Source: Rhynochetos jubatus
Lineage: Eukaryota > Chordata > Aves > Eurypygiformes > Rhynochetidae
NCBI GenBank assembly: GCA_027574665.1
Contig: CM050659.1
Span: 23,103,001 to 23,167,000 of the forward strand
Length of the DNA: 64,000 bases
Direction of reading: 5' to 3'
The notes beneath the pieces were generated by a model. It saw only the letters and a program-made list of their open reading frames with translations. It ran no database searches and was not told the origin of the DNA. Below are positions 31,746-45,400 of the stretch, piece by piece (position 1 is the first letter of the stretch; every line of letters starts with the position of its first letter). The translations under genes and the position numbers were made by a program.

Positions 31746-34372
31746 TTTATGTCCAAATTGAGAGCCAAACACTTTTTAATTTTTTTATTTTAAATACTGT
31801 TTTCAGTTTGACTTCTCCACTGGGGCAGTAGGTGCCCTGCACTACATGAAGTAAATGTTGAGTGATGGAGACCGTTTGGGCATGATTTGAGCCATGGGCT
31901 GAACCCCCGGTCTGTGCAAATAAGATGTTGGTAGACCTGCCAAGCCAAAGAAGAACTCTTATTTCTAGGGTTCTGTCCCAGGAACTGCGTTTGGAATACA
32001 GTCACTTTCTGAATGGCTTTTGTAGTGGATATTGCAGCATTTTGTGTATATTTTCAACTGCCCGGAAGAACTGCTTTAAGCAGAAAGGGGTTCTCGGCCT
32101 CAGTGTAGCAGAGGTCAGGTTCTACCTCATTAGTGCACCTCTCTCTGATCCTTGACAGAGTCATCAGTGGCAGATCTGAATTAAGATGGTATCTGAAGAC
32201 TGAACTGGGAAGACAGACTTTCTCTGCGTTGAAGAACAAAACTTCGGCCTAAAAGGAATGAGTCACTGGGCTTTCTATTTTATAAGCAGTTAATTGGGCT
32301 AAAAGATGGTGCTATAGCCTTTTCTAAACTACTCTTTCTTGTAAAATATGCATAAAAAGAAAGCTCTGGTTAATATAACTGAAGTTATATAAAGTTAAAA
32401 AAAATAGTTATGAAACAAAGTAACAGTCCTGTAACTGTATTTCTTGGTAATCCTGGAAAAGAGTGCAAAAAGATGAACCATGAAGAAAAGAAAGTTAATG
32501 CAGGGCTTTCCAACAGGGTGCAGTGGATGTTGGCTCAGACCACGGTTCTTTTGACTTGCCTTTTAATGTTCTGAAATCTGTCCGTGTCATTCTGAGTGAA
32601 GATGCTTAGAAATATTGGGAGCCTCACCTGAAGTGGAGTGGTGATTTCTCTGCAGCAGAGCTGCACTGGCTATCACGAGGTGCAGTGAGATCATCACGAA
32701 GCACTCCCCTGCAGGTCTGCAAAGTCTGACAGCTTTTTGGGATGAAATGTGCATTGAGGATCTCAAATTCTTTCCAAGGAATCTCACAGATAGTTGAGAG
32801 TGAAGACATTGAGTCATTTCTTGGGAGAGGACTTTGTTTTTATATCCTCAATACAGGGTGTTCCCGTAATAGTAATCATTAGTATGGATAGAAACAAATG
32901 TGTTCAGGCTGCAGTTTTGACCCAGTCTGTTTTTCTGCTTTTTTGCATTGGTATTTGCTCGTGTGAATTGAATTGTGTTATGTGCTTTTTCTCTCAGTAA
33001 CAGTATTTCTAATTATGCCAAATGGGAACAGCAGGAAATAACATGACCCGAGTCTACAAGCAAATCAGTATTCTAAATTTTTGAATTATACAAGAAAGTG
33101 TTAATTTTTTTTCCCTAAATAATCTGTTGATAACTGCAAGGTCGTTTGTTTCCTCTCTACTGTGTCTTCATTGAATTGTGGTCTTTGAGAGCTCAGTCTA
33201 GATGAAAACATACATTTTTCCTTGTGTTATTTCTTTTAGAATTTAAATTCTGCTAAGGTTTAGAAAAAGTTAGTCATTGAGAGACGGGGGAAAAAACTGC
33301 GTTTTGAATAAGTGATTAACATGCATGAAGCTCTTGATTTTCTTCCCGTGATGACTCCTGTCAGATCTCTACTACATTCTCCTCTCACCCACCTTCTGTA
33401 TTATAGGCTCTTGTCCCCCCATTCCTATCTCAATGCTAGTCCTCTTTCTCAGTGTGCTTTCCTAAAGCATCACTTCTCTTGTTCAGAAACCTTCTTTAAA
33501 TTCGCATCTTTGGCCACACGCAGAATCAGTAAGCTGCAGTAAGTTAAATTAACAACTTCTTCCTCTGGTCGTCTTTGTCTGTATTCTCTGTGTTGGTTTT
33601 CCCACTGCCAACATATTAGGGCAAGCATCACTGACCTGATGTGCATGACACAGCGTCTCATTACTTTGCATGTGGTAACTTCTGTCTGAGTATTGGCGTG
33701 TTCTTAGCAAAACATGCTTTCTGTTTGTCAACCAAGATGTGTCGAGGCATGCAGTGTCTAGCTCTGGATTGAACTAGGACAGTGTTTTAAGGTTCAGGAC
33801 TGAAACGGAGGCATATTTGAGACTGGACAGAGGTAAGCTCACCAAGATTTTGGCACTGAAATGGAAGGTCAGTGTTTGGCCAACTGCTCCAGCCCTTGAG
33901 ACCAATGGAGCTATTGCAGGTCGCTGTGAGCTTAACCAAACTTTTAGTCCCTTTACAATGTTAAATGTGCGTATGTGTGTAAAGAATTTTTAATTCTGGT
34001 TTTGAAACAATTGGGTTTTGGAAAATTTGGGAAAGAATGAAAAGCAAGAATGTACTTCCTGTAGTGCATCTCTCCCAGCACTGAAACTTCTGTCTGTATT
34101 GTCCTGGAATGATTTAATGGCTAGAATCTCTGACTTTGAGCACTTTATTTGCCTTTACCTTTTCCATTACTTTTGTTAACCAAAATGTTATGACCTCTTG
34201 CCATCATGCCTTCACAGATTTCTTGCTTTCTTTTATTGTTTGTTTATTCCTAACTGACTTGCCACCCAAATGAGTTAGACATGCAAAGAAGACATGAAAC
34301 CAGGGATGTCTCCACACTGCTGGCAAATCTCTTCAGTAAGGCTGAAGAGCCCCTGGACTTTATTTTTCACTT

Positions 34373-34440
34373 GTTCTGATTTTACACCAATGTAATTTAA
34401 TTGATTTCAGTGGATCACTTTGCTCAGTTCAGTGTCAGGC
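34373..34440. mobile_element. Possible ancient amniote repeat fragment
   Basis: TGATTTTACACCAATGTAAT, then TTGATTTCAGTGGATCACTT, resembles the TGATTTACACCAGTGTAA, TTGACTTCAGTGGAGTTACT motif found in old archosaur and turtle interspersed repeats. The fragment is short and the family uncertain. Confidence 0.35.
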
Positions 34441-36190
34441 TCAGCGGCTATGACAAATACTTGTGTGTTGCTTAACATCAAAGCTTTACTTCTCAGTATA
34501 GATGCTCTGCCTCATCCCTGACAGAGAGAAGGTGTGACCCCTTCATAATCTGTCCTGTTCCCTAAACCTAAAAGTGCAAAAGGGTTTTAATCAGACCCTG
34601 TCAAAGTACAGGGCCTGTCTCAAAATAAAAAATAGAAGTTGCTAAGGCCAGAAGCATTCATGTAACCTTTTCTTATGATCTTGGGAAGAGGGGGAGGTTC
34701 TGGCCTTTTTTTGGCCATGCATCCTTTGCAAACTGAAGTGAGATTTTTTTGCAGCATCTCCATCAGCTTGCAGAGCTGCTACTGCTGCCTCAGCCATGGG
34801 ACAAGGAGCTGATCTTCTCTGACAGCCTGTACATGCCAGACAGCTAAGAAGAGGAGAAGAAAAGGCAGGAACTTTCAGGATTGGTGGACTGGTAAGCCTA
34901 GGAACGGGACCAAGGGCTGAAAACTGTCTTGAATGATGCTTTGAGATTAACAAAATTATGTGACGATTACAGCATTCATCTTGAAGACTTTAGCAGCCAT
35001 AAGTTACTTGAAAACTGTGTCTAGTGTATCAAGCCTGTGTGGTGATCAGCAGTGGGATTAGCGAATAAAAGGTATGTAGCAAAAGCTGTGAGGATTGAGG
35101 CATAACTTCACCTTTTTTGGAACATGAGTACAGAACCTTTTGCTAGAGACTTAGCAATAGAAGAATCTTGTGTGTGGACAAAGCATCAGCAATCTGCATA
35201 AAATCACACACAGATTTGGAAGATCCATTCCTTTGTGGTCAGAAAAAGCTTTGGTGGGAGTCAGGATTTGTCCTCAGTGCTTGTTTCAGCCACTAATTTT
35301 ATGCTAAGGATGACTTAGCCACCTCTGGTGTTATTCATACTGTGCTTCAAATACATCCAGGCTTCAGCTGATGTGTAGGCATTTTCTTTGCATTGGAGAA
35401 TTTTTAGGTTTTTTTGTGTTGTTTCTACAGACTCACCAAACTACGAGGCCTTATGCCTGTTTCTGTAGGTTGAGCCTGTGCTGTAGTTTTTTTGCTTCTT
35501 CAAGAGGATGTTGAATTTTGCTAAATAAATCCTGAAGCATCTAGTTTCTCATTCATGGGTTAGAAATATCCAGCATGTGTTACACTGACTTAAGGGAATT
35601 GCTTCTCTTGAGCTGCTGAGACTGTGTACATTTGTTTTCTTTTTTTCTAGTTTTCCTTTTCTTGGTCTCTGCTAATCAAATCTGAACTTAATACTTGAAT
35701 CAAATTTTAAACTCTAATGTTCAAAGTAGATTTGTGACTGGGCTGAAATAATTCATCCTGTCCATGCTGAACCCACCTAATCTACTTGCAAGTTGTATTC
35801 TTGCCCTTTGTAGTGCAACATTTCTGTCACCCAAGCAAGAAAAATAGATCTTCACATGCTTGGCCGATTCACGTAAGCCACAGTTTAGTGAATAGGCCCT
35901 TTGGTGTGTCATTTTTTTTTTTCTGCTTGTTTGATAAACTTGAGACATAGTTACTTTGAAGATTGGGCATTATCTACCTGCTCTGGGAACAGTTCCATGA
36001 AAACTGAGATTGGATCTCTGGGCTGCTGACAAGCTAATTCTGGACATTATTGCGAGCCTCAAGGTCAGTGTGCCTTTCAACAGCAGAATAGAATTTCTGG
36101 TGCATTCATCTCTCAGTTTAAATAGGTCTCTCTAAACTTGAGCTACGCTTTCCTAGTGGTATGAGAATTCAAGCTTCTCTTCCATTGTGT

Positions 36191-36229
36191 GAGAATACAA
36201 TGTATTGTATACATATACAATGTATTCTC
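36191..36229. repeat. 14-bp inverted repeat, AT-rich hairpin
   Basis: GAGAATACAATGTA (36191-36204) pairs with TACAATGTATTCTC (36216-36229) with one mismatch and an 11-base loop. A further copy of the ATACATTGTA motif follows at 36231-36240, so the block is a small nested palindrome. The function is unknown. Confidence 0.7.
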
Positions 36230-36951
36230 AATACATTGTAGAGGAGTTTAAAGATAGTGAGATAGGAAAGGAAGATGACCTTCCAACTCTGCAGAGGTTA
36301 TCAAGTAACAGTGGGAGTCTTCACCCTAATGAACCTCCATCCAACCTCTTGGCTGAAAAAAAACGCCTTACTGTGTTATAGCAACTGATGTGAAAAAAAC
36401 TGGTGAGCACATGTTTCCTGGCAGACAAATAGAAGGGGTTTCTTGAGTGATTTGTTGCTGTTTACAAGCAGTACTGCAATAAGCCCATTCACTGCAGGTT
36501 TCAGTGGGGAAGTGAGAGTTGAACGCACAGGGATGCTGAGCACAGTTTCTCCAGAGCAACCAGAGGGTGTTGATCTGAGGCTGAAGGGACTAGTGCGATT
36601 TATGAGTCCTGCTCTTCTCAGGCTGCTCAGGGGAGCATTTGCCCCCAGAATTCACTCCTGGCAGTTGTGTGCAGTTAGGGGACTACTGCTGTCAGGTGGC
36701 TTCTGCTGTACTGTAAAAACATGCTTAACTCTTTCACTATTGCCAATTACTCTCGACCAAATCTTTAGGCAGATTAGAACCCTGCTGATGTTGACAGTGT
36801 GTAGAAACCTCATCTCGCAAGCAGAAAAACTGGCAAAGATGATACCTTGATACAAATAATAAATAATAATTTGCTCTCACTTCCATTGTCAAACACAGTT
36901 AATGCTGTTACCTGCAGATTGTCATCTCTTGTTCAGACTTTTTTGTTTTAT

Positions 36952-37725
36952 AGAATCATAGACTGGTTCAGGTTGGAAGGGACCTTAAAGATCATACAGT
37001 CCCACCCCCTACCATGGGCAGGGACACCTTCCACTGGACCAAGTTGCTCAAAGCCTGATCCAGCCTGGCCTAGAACGCTTCCAGGGATCTGGCATCCACA
37101 GCTTTTCTGGGCAACCACTTCCAGTGTTTCACCATCCTCATAGTAAAAAATTTCTTCCTTAGATCTAGTCTAAATCTCCCCTCTTTTAGTTTAAAACCAT
37201 TAGCCCATATCCTATTGCTATAGGCCCTGTTATAACATTTGTCTTCATCTTTCTTATAGGTCCCCTTTAGATACTGAAAGGCCACGATAAGGTCTCCCCA
37301 GAGCCTTCTCTTCTCCAGGCTGAACAATGCCAGCTCTCTCAGACTTTCCTTGTAGGGTTGTGCTCTGTCCTTCTGATCATTTTTGTGGTCCTCCTCTGGA
37401 CCTGCTCCAAAAGGTCCATGTCTTTCCTCTGCTGAGGACGCCAGAGTTGGATGCAGTGTTACAGGTGGAGGTCTTACTGGAGCAGAGTAGAGGGGGAGAA
37501 TCTCCTCTCTCTACCTTCTGGCCATGCTGCTGGTAATAGATCCCAGCATATGGTTGGCTTTCTGGGCTGCCAGCACACACTGCTGGCTCATGTCCAGCTT
37601 TTCATCCACCAATACCCCCACATCCTTCTCCACATGTTGCTCTCAGTCCCTTCATCCCCCAGCCTGTATCAATACTGGGGCTTGCCCCGACCCAGGTGCA
37701 GGATGGTGCACTATTTAGTACTGAG
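36952..37725 (-). mobile_element. CR1 LINE, 5'-truncated, includes RT C-terminal remnant
   Basis: This is a chicken-type CR1 inserted on the minus strand. On the plus strand it starts with the tail TAGAATCATAGACTGGTTCA and runs through GGTTGGAAGGGACCTTAAAG, CCATGGGCAGGGACACCTTC, GAGCCTTCTCTTCTCCAGGC and GGCTTTCTGGGCTGCCAGCA to about 37725, where similarity stops (5' truncation). A frame at 37070-37327 still translates the end of the CR1 reverse-transcriptase ORF (FSLEKRRLWGDL, then GRFRLDLRKKFF and VKHWKWLPR). It ends early at a stop near 37070, and no full RT is present, so the copy is dead. It is better preserved than the CR1 at 22105. Confidence 0.95.
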
Positions 37726-38141
37726 TTTCTGCAAAGAAGTTGAAATTAATGTTGGACTTGCTAATGCTTTCAAATCAGTAACATGGCCCTCTCCTTATGG
37801 AGTGTCAGGAGGAGCTGGGCCGGCACCCCCTACCCTATGAGATCAGTGTTCCTCAACAGGTGCTGGGTGTGCCAGAACAGAGGATCCACCTCTTTCTTGG
37901 GAAGTCAGCCAGGAGGCCTGCTGCATTCTCCTGTGTATCTCTGACCAACAAATAAACTCTGGGGTGTAAATACATTCACAGCTAGTTGGAACTGAACAGA
38001 ATTGTGAATAAGAAGACCAGCAGTTAGAAATCTTTCAGTTTTCAAGCAATAACAAACATAAACACAGTAACACGTAAAGCAGGAGATTTAGAAGTGTGTC
38101 TCCAGTGCATTCATTTCCAGGCAATCGAGAAGCAGCGTGTT

Positions 38142-38170
38142 GGGGGGGGGGGGGGGGAGAGAGAGAGAGG
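38142..38170. repeat. G16 homopolymer followed by (GA)n
   Basis: Sixteen G (38142-38157) run directly into alternating A/G to about 38170. The length may be affected by sequencing error. All-purine. Confidence 0.85.
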
Positions 38171-39453
38171 ATGTGTCCTGCAAACCAAGGGATGTGTGTT
38201 CTGATACTGTGGCTGTGCACGAATGTGTGCAAATTGTTATCTCTGTGCTTCGGTTTCTTCAGGAAATAGAGAAAAATTGTAGTCAGGTGAAATATGCCAT
38301 GTCAATTATTTTTCTTTCTTATGAAAGATCCTTCCTCTTTATCCACACCCAACAATGTGTGCCATGTTTTGCATGCTGTTTCTGAACCCTCTGACTTGCT
38401 GACCTTCTTTGGGCAAGTAAAGGTCTGATGTAACTTCCCATGAGTCCCATCTGATACAACTTCCTTTTGATCCCATCAAGGCTGTTTTATGATGACTGGA
38501 GGGACTGCTGCAGAGCTCCCAAAGTTCAGTTTCTTGTCTGACCACTGTAGACCCTGACTGGAAAATCAAACCCGCCTCTGGAGAGAGTCTCTTTGCTTGT
38601 TGGAAAGTAGCAGAGAATGGCAGCTATATTTAAACTTTAATAAAGGTCTTTTGGGCAGTATTAGGTGTTTATGGAATGTCTGTAATAGTACATAGTATTA
38701 AAGTACATGTTAACGTTCTTACTACTACTTTCAAGCAAGGGGAAAGATACTGCAATTTTTAATGAAGTGCTTATGGCTTTGTTGATTGCGGGAGTGTCCA
38801 GCTCCCTGTGCTGTGGGACTGCAGACTTCCTGAGGAGGTGGTGTCCAGTTTGGGTCTGCATGTTCAGCCTGATCTGGCTGAGTCTGAGGTTATTGGCTGC
38901 TGAAATCTTGCTGTTGATCGTGAAAGGTTTGAGTAGAAGATGGCAGAAATCTTGCAGGAGTAACTTTCTCCTTCATCGATGGTCCTGTCAACTTGGGATG
39001 AAATTTGTTAAGACAAGACACTGGTTTGGCCGTGCTAGAGGCCAATCTGGGTTTCTTTTGAATAGTGGTCTGGAAAAATTAAAACCAAAGATACTTGGTT
39101 TTGCGGATTTAAATCCAGACTGTTCATCCCCTAGTTTTCAAGAGGTTCAGATCTGAGGGTCGGATTTCAGGAAATTTTTGTTTTGGGAGTGACTGTTTAA
39201 AGAGTTGCAAGAGCCCTAGAAACCAGAGTTCTTTGTTCATAAGCCATGCACAGTGCAGACAACAGCAATAGCAGCAATCCATTTCCCCATGAATTGCAAA
39301 CAAGCTTAACCCTGAGTTGGAAAGACCATACTCTGGAGAGGTGAAAGGAAATTCAATATCTGAGCTAAGTGTGTTCTGACTTCCTTGGAAGAAAGACTGC
39401 CAACAGTACAAAGTTACGATGATGATGTGACGAGGACCCATCATCCACCGAGG

Positions 39454-39482
39454 CCTCCATGAACCAATGACGTTCATGGAGG
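39454..39482. repeat. Perfect 11-bp inverted repeat, 7-base loop
   Basis: CCTCCATGAAC (39454-39464) and GTTCATGGAGG (39472-39482) are perfect reverse complements around the loop CAATGAC. It could be a cruciform, an RNA hairpin or a palindromic binding site. No adjacent gene is recognised. Confidence 0.85.
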
Positions 39483-42400
39483 ACTGCAAAATAAGCAGTC
39501 TCACAGGGTGGGGGGCATGGAGGTAGGCAGTAGACCTTTATTATTCTTATCCTCGCTATACTTGGATGCCTTGGAGAGCTTCAAGGTAAAACTTTTGATG
39601 TCTCTTTTACAATGATCTGTTTCTTTACGTATTTTGAAGTATCTCATTCCAACGGTGCTAAAAATTTGCTGTGACTGAGAACTTTTCCAATCCAAAGTAC
39701 TTGTTAAAATATAACACGTGTCCAGTCCAGACTTGAATAAAGATTGTACTATTCTTCAAATTATATTGAAAGTTTGGCAATTTTCTTGAGCTTAAAAGGT
39801 AACTTTCCATTGAAGTCTAATTATAGACTTAAAAGTAAAAAGTCTTTCCTGCTTTATAAAGAATAATAGTGACCTTTACCGAGTCCAATCTCTTTTTTTG
39901 AAGTTGGATATTCAGGGATGTTTTTATTTTTTTTTCTTCTTTCTTTTCAACGAGTGATTCTAAAAAGCAGTGTCATCTTTTCCAACCCGTTTTCTGAGCA
40001 ATGCCGTTTGTTTGTCAGCCCAAGCTTCGTCACAGTTTGATAGCTGTTCCTGCTGGACTATTTATGGTACCTTTCTATGTGCCGTATTTTTGTCTCTCTT
40101 GGCGTGGGTCTTGTCTTTTTATTCTTATGGCCCTGACCTATGTTTGTCTTCCCCAGCCGGAGGTGGATGTTGCATGGTACTACTACTTTTGAATCTTTCT
40201 TTGCTGATTGAGGGGATTGTCCTAGAGTAGCAATCAGGTGGCATTTTCTGATAAAGGGAGGGGACTCTCTCTTCACTTGATACCAGTGTTGTCTCCTCAG
40301 TCAACCGTTTGGAGTTTGAGAGTGGACATGTTGCTTTTTATTTGCCTATGTCCTGTGGTGTTAATGCAGTACCTGTGCTGTCAGTCTGTTTAATACAGTG
40401 AAAGCTCTGGGACCTTAGTGCTGCTGGCACGTAGGTTACTAACCCAAAGCTGTACTTGAAAGCATTCACGTCAACTGTTTTGTGCCTGAGTTTGTCCATG
40501 ATACGTATTGGTATAATGCTGTGTGAATAACAGCGCCATCAGGCAGAAGAACCTGCATTTGCAATGGATTTGCAGTATTTGCGAGTCTTTTGTTGAAAGA
40601 CTACAAGATTAAATGAGTATTATGGGGGAAATGGTATGCGTTGCTGCTTTTATTCATTACTCTTATATTTTCTTAATGACAGTGTTTTTAACTCAGAAGC
40701 TGACTGATTTAATTTGTTTAGAGATTATCCTCACTCTGTCATTTGTGGAATACAGGTGTGTTCCTGAAAAGTCTTAAATGTCTTTCTTGAGCAGCTCTGC
40801 TAACTTCAGCTTGTTGCAGGACTGGGCCTACAGTTTATTACTGATATCCCCAAAGTATTGCTTGCTGGCCCCTACTTGTAGGAGATACTCTATGGAAAAA
40901 CTGCTTTCTTTGAGGATCTTCACAAAATTCTTTCTGTTTGAATTTAGTTTATTATTTTATGTTTTGACACTACAAGTGAGATTTATGCTGTGCAACTGTG
41001 TCCGATCAGTGCAAGAGCTTGAAGCCTTTAGTACAAAATATTTTCTCTCTGTGCTTAGTGCCCCAGATAACTTCAATCAAAAGCAGCCATTGAAATCTTT
41101 CCGTAGCAAATACCAGAGAGATTGTTCAAGGAAGTCTTGTGTATGTACTTTAATTTTCCCTTTTATTCGTGTTTGCTTTGTCTTTCTTTCTCTATCTATG
41201 AGAGACCAGAAATTGTAATTTTGTTGATGCCATAGACCCTTCCTTTTAGACCCATATATTCCTAATAGCTCTTGGGAAGTTAATCAGAAGCAAAGTCCTT
41301 GATCGTAGTTATAGGAACTCGATAATTAAGGACTTGTCCCTTCTGACATAATATGGCTAAACAGGTACTTTTTCATTTGGTAAGCTTAGATTCAGATCTT
41401 GAATCCATTATACTGGTCAGTAAAATACCTTCTTGTAATGCCATAAGGTTTTGCCATTATTGAGAGGGGAAAAATATAGATGTAAAAAAGCAGGTGAGGA
41501 GGATAGAAAAGGAAGGCTGTGATATTTTCTTCTTAAAGAATTTATAAGTGTGAGTCTTATCCAACATGAGGTATGTAAAATATTAGAGATGCTCCCTCTC
41601 TATCAAAGTTCTTTTCTTTTTTTTTTTTTTCTCTAATAAATTGCCTGTATTTGGTTTTGAAATCCTCTATCCTGAAGGTAGAAAAGACTTGGAACAACTC
41701 AGTCTCAGGAATCTCCGTAGAGCTCATTGCACAAAGAAATTCGCATTCTGATTTTCAAAACAAAGGGTGTCAGGTCAATAGTAAAATCATGGAAGAATCT
41801 GAGGTTTAATCATCATTCCTTTTTTCCCATATCTTGTATGTGTATGTGCTGTTTGTAAAAATGAACGAACACTGTTAGCGATTGGTGTCTTCCCTTCAGT
41901 TACGGGCTGTTACTATGCTTTATCGTATTGCGGTGCTGCTGAGAGACAAGCATTCCCCATGTGCTGGCACGGCTTAGCCTACAAACATGTTGAGCGTGAC
42001 TTTTGAGGGCATGTGGATGAATACGATGGGTGTTTGTTTGTGTGCACTAGTCCTAAAATCATCCTGAGACACAGTGTTACAGAGTAGGTTCTCTTGTGTC
42101 CTTCCAGTGGGTGTACTCGTGTCTGATTTTGATTTGAGCAGGTGAATGACTCGATAGCCCATTAGCAAGCATTTGACCTACTGTGTTCCCCATTTCCCTT
42201 TCCAGCTTTGACACTCCGTATAATTTATGTAGCAATTACACTTCAGTAACTCAATTCCTGGTTTTGTTCCTTTTACAGAAATTAGTACTGAAAGACATCG
42301 CAGTGATGGAGGGCTTGGAATAACCACCAAGCTATTTGTCTATTTAATATACGTTTTTCAAAGATAGCATTTTAATGACTGGGAGAGCACAATAGGGCTA

Positions 42401-45400
42401 ACTGTACTTCAGAAGTTCAGCACTGGTTTTCAGACTCTTCGAATTTCAGGCTGCGCTGCCAACGCTGAGTGATATCACTAAAGAACTGTGAAATAGAGAG
42501 CTACCCCGTCCCCACCTCCCTATTCCCCTTGCCGAATGAAAAGCAGGGGAGAAAAACAATGCTACTCTGACTTACTTATCTTTATCCAGTTCCTCTGTCA
42601 GTAAGGGGATGAAGCGAAAAATTCAGAACAAAGTAACTTAAAAAATCAAAGGATTAAACCCCCATGTATGTGATCCTGATGAATTAGATGATTCAGAAGA
42701 TGTTAACCAGAGCAACAGCTGTAATGGAAGGAGAGCCTGTAACAAACAGGTTTTCTGATTTATTGGGGTAATCAAGCATGGAAGTGGGCAGGCACTGGGT
42801 GGTACAGAATACCAACATTTTTTTTTTTGTGCTGCCTGGGAGATATATTTGAACCTCTAGGGAAGAATTGCCCCCTCCCCCTTAATTCCCCTGAAGAATT
42901 TTTTTTTTCTTTTCCTGAAAATGAAAGCAGGGAACAACTGTTTTCCTGAATCTCATTTTAAATCTTCTTAAAATGGTTACTGCTTGTTTCTTATGGCTGG
43001 TAATGTAAATACCCTCACAGGAGACTAATCCTGCTTGTTGAGGACTCCATTCCCTGACATAAGGGCAGTAAGAAGTGAAGGGAAACTGGCAAATATAAAT
43101 CTAGGGATGCTGGGCTGCTTAAGAAATGCAACAAATACCCCATGCTGTTTTCAGCGTGGTTTAGTGTGGTATCAGCTAATGGTCTTTGGCTTGAAGACTT
43201 CTAAGATAAGAACCCTAAAATAATTCTTAAGGCCATCTCTGATGCTGTTTTCCTTGCCTGCTAAGGCAATGTCCCAACCTCTCTCTCGTGTAAAATCAAT
43301 GGGAACACGAAGCAGACAAAGATGAGCGTAGTCATGTCGTTATGTTCTTGGGGATAACAATCTGTGCGGTGTGGTGGGACTGAGGCTTTCATGAAGTTTT
43401 GTCCCTCATAATACACATTACATCATTGTAACATGCTTTGTGAGTTTGCACGCAGGGAGCATGCCCCGCAGTACAGGCTTTAGAGTGATACCCTCTGAAA
43501 TCCCTCGAGCAGTGTATTTGCTGAAAAATACCAACTCTTGGTATTTAACAGATGGGGAGTTTTCTCATGCAGAGCTGTTTTCTTCTTCAGATCAAACCTC
43601 TAAAGAAAAGTCCTATCTAGCCTTGGCTCAGCATTTGGAGCTTATAGATGTCTAGTTTTTTTTTATTACTTCTGGGTATTTTCCAAAGTCCCTCCAGCAG
43701 CAAGAAGAGCTCATCTCAGTTTCCACTGAGGTGACCTGAGTCCCATTCACATAGCACCTTGCAAAGCTGCCTCTGCACAGCACCAGCCATAATTAATTGA
43801 TGTCTGTAATCCCCAGCCACTCGTGTGTGGAAGGAAGAAAGCATTCAGTTGCATCTCTCCAAACTTTTGTTTTTATCAGTATCACTATTTTTTCTCTTAG
43901 TCTTACGATCTTTCTCAGTAGCACTTTTGTCTGTTGTATGTTTGTTAAGAAAATATTTCTTGTTTGCTTGTTGCAAGAAGAAAGAAATTCACTGCACACA
44001 TAGGATAATATTTGCTTGATTTCCTGATGTGGTGACTGAAGCCAGAGCGTGAAAATGTTGATAGAGCCTCTTGATTATCACAGGGCAGCAGTCTTTTCTA
44101 TTGTGTGTACATACAGTTGCCCAGATTTACTTAATTTTTAAAATTATTATTATTATAGCATTATAGGACCCTTCAAACAGGGTTTTAGTGGTGGTATTCT
44201 TTGTTGTTATTGTTGTTTCCAACAAGATGCACGATGCCTTGGTCAGTAATTTCTCTGCAAGGGATTCAACAAAGCTGTTCCCAAGTTGTGAGTTTGCTGA
44301 CCAAGTTCAATATTGTTTCTCCTCCCCAACTGGATACAAGTCCAAAACTGTTGCCTATTCTTAGCTTTTACCATTTGCTATTTCTGCTGCTGCGTTTGCT
44401 GCGGTTACTAGTGTTGGGTGAATTTTTCTGTCAGTGAAGCAGTGCTCGAGAGTCCAGTCACAGGCTGGATTATCTACTTAAATAAGAAACTTCTCAAAAA
44501 TAATATTGCAATAATATCACAGAGCATCCAAACAAGCAAAAGAAATAAAAAACAAATGAAGAAACCAGACTGCCTTCTGTGCCTTCAGGTGGAGCAAATC
44601 TGGGCTTTAGTGAATATTTTCCCTGAGTCTGTGATTTCATAGCTGAACGACTCCCAGCAGAACCACCTGTTTGCCAGCTTTTTACCAGCCCCAAGCTACT
44701 CCTTTCTCCCCTGGGCCTCCCTAACATTTTCCTGCTTCAAGCACCCCCATGTCAAGGCCCCTGAAAGTATTATGGTTGCCTGCCTGGCCACAGCTGCTGT
44801 ATCCCCTCTTCCCTCCTGTGCTGATGTTAGTACCAGCTCTGTCTGTCTCATTGGCCATTCTGGTCAACTGAGTCCACCTATTTCTTCACCTTTCAGCACA
44901 GAAAGCAATTCTCCATCTTCTGCGGCATTGCTCTGGTGGCAATTTAGCAATTAGCTCTGGTAGCAATTTAAGAAAACCTGGATGCCAGCTGGGACTTCCA
45001 AGGAAGAAAAATAAGATGTGTCTGAGAGAAAACAGGTGCATTACTGCACTGGGTTTGGTGAGCTCTAACAATACGTCTGATGAAGCAGCAAAAATATTTT
45101 GGGTAACCTTAAGAAAAGCTGTCTCCTGCATTACATTATCATTAGTAATGGCACATTCCTGGTTTCAGTAAGTATATCAAGGATGTTTATTTTAAGGAGA
45201 AAGGGCACAGTTTATTTTGCACAGAACATGTTTGGGAATGTTTGTCATGATGTGTCAGTGACAATGCAAAAGACCTGGTGTTGCCCTCTGCGTATCACTG
45301 ACTCCCTTGGCTCCCATCAGTTTGCATTCTTGGTATTGAACATGTCTCCCCCAGTGAAATGTTGATAATATTCTTAACAAAAAGAGCCTTCATATAATTG

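Larger units (their letters stand above)
28061..36190. other. AT-rich gene-empty sequence
   Basis: No coding exon is recognised in these 8 kb. It holds a candidate conserved element (29340-29730), a possible repeat fragment (34373-34440), an imperfect inverted repeat (31715-31745) and a 14-base A run near 31525-31538. The many short open frames show no domain. Confidence 0.45.

Noticed and set aside
36443-36850. Plus-strand 135-codon frame next to the CR1
   Set aside because: Not CR1 protein and no other domain recognised; treated as chance.
38215-38290. Possible MIR core (CTCTGTGCTTCGGTTTCTTC)
   Set aside because: Only about 20 bases resemble MIR and the downstream CATCTGTAAAATGGG part is missing.
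38707-39156. Plus-strand 149-codon frame
   Set aside because: No known domain, no supporting exon structure.
40778-41218. Plus-strand 146-codon Phe/Leu/Ser-rich frame
   Set aside because: T-rich DNA produces Phe/Leu-rich pseudo-membrane proteins; no family is recognised.
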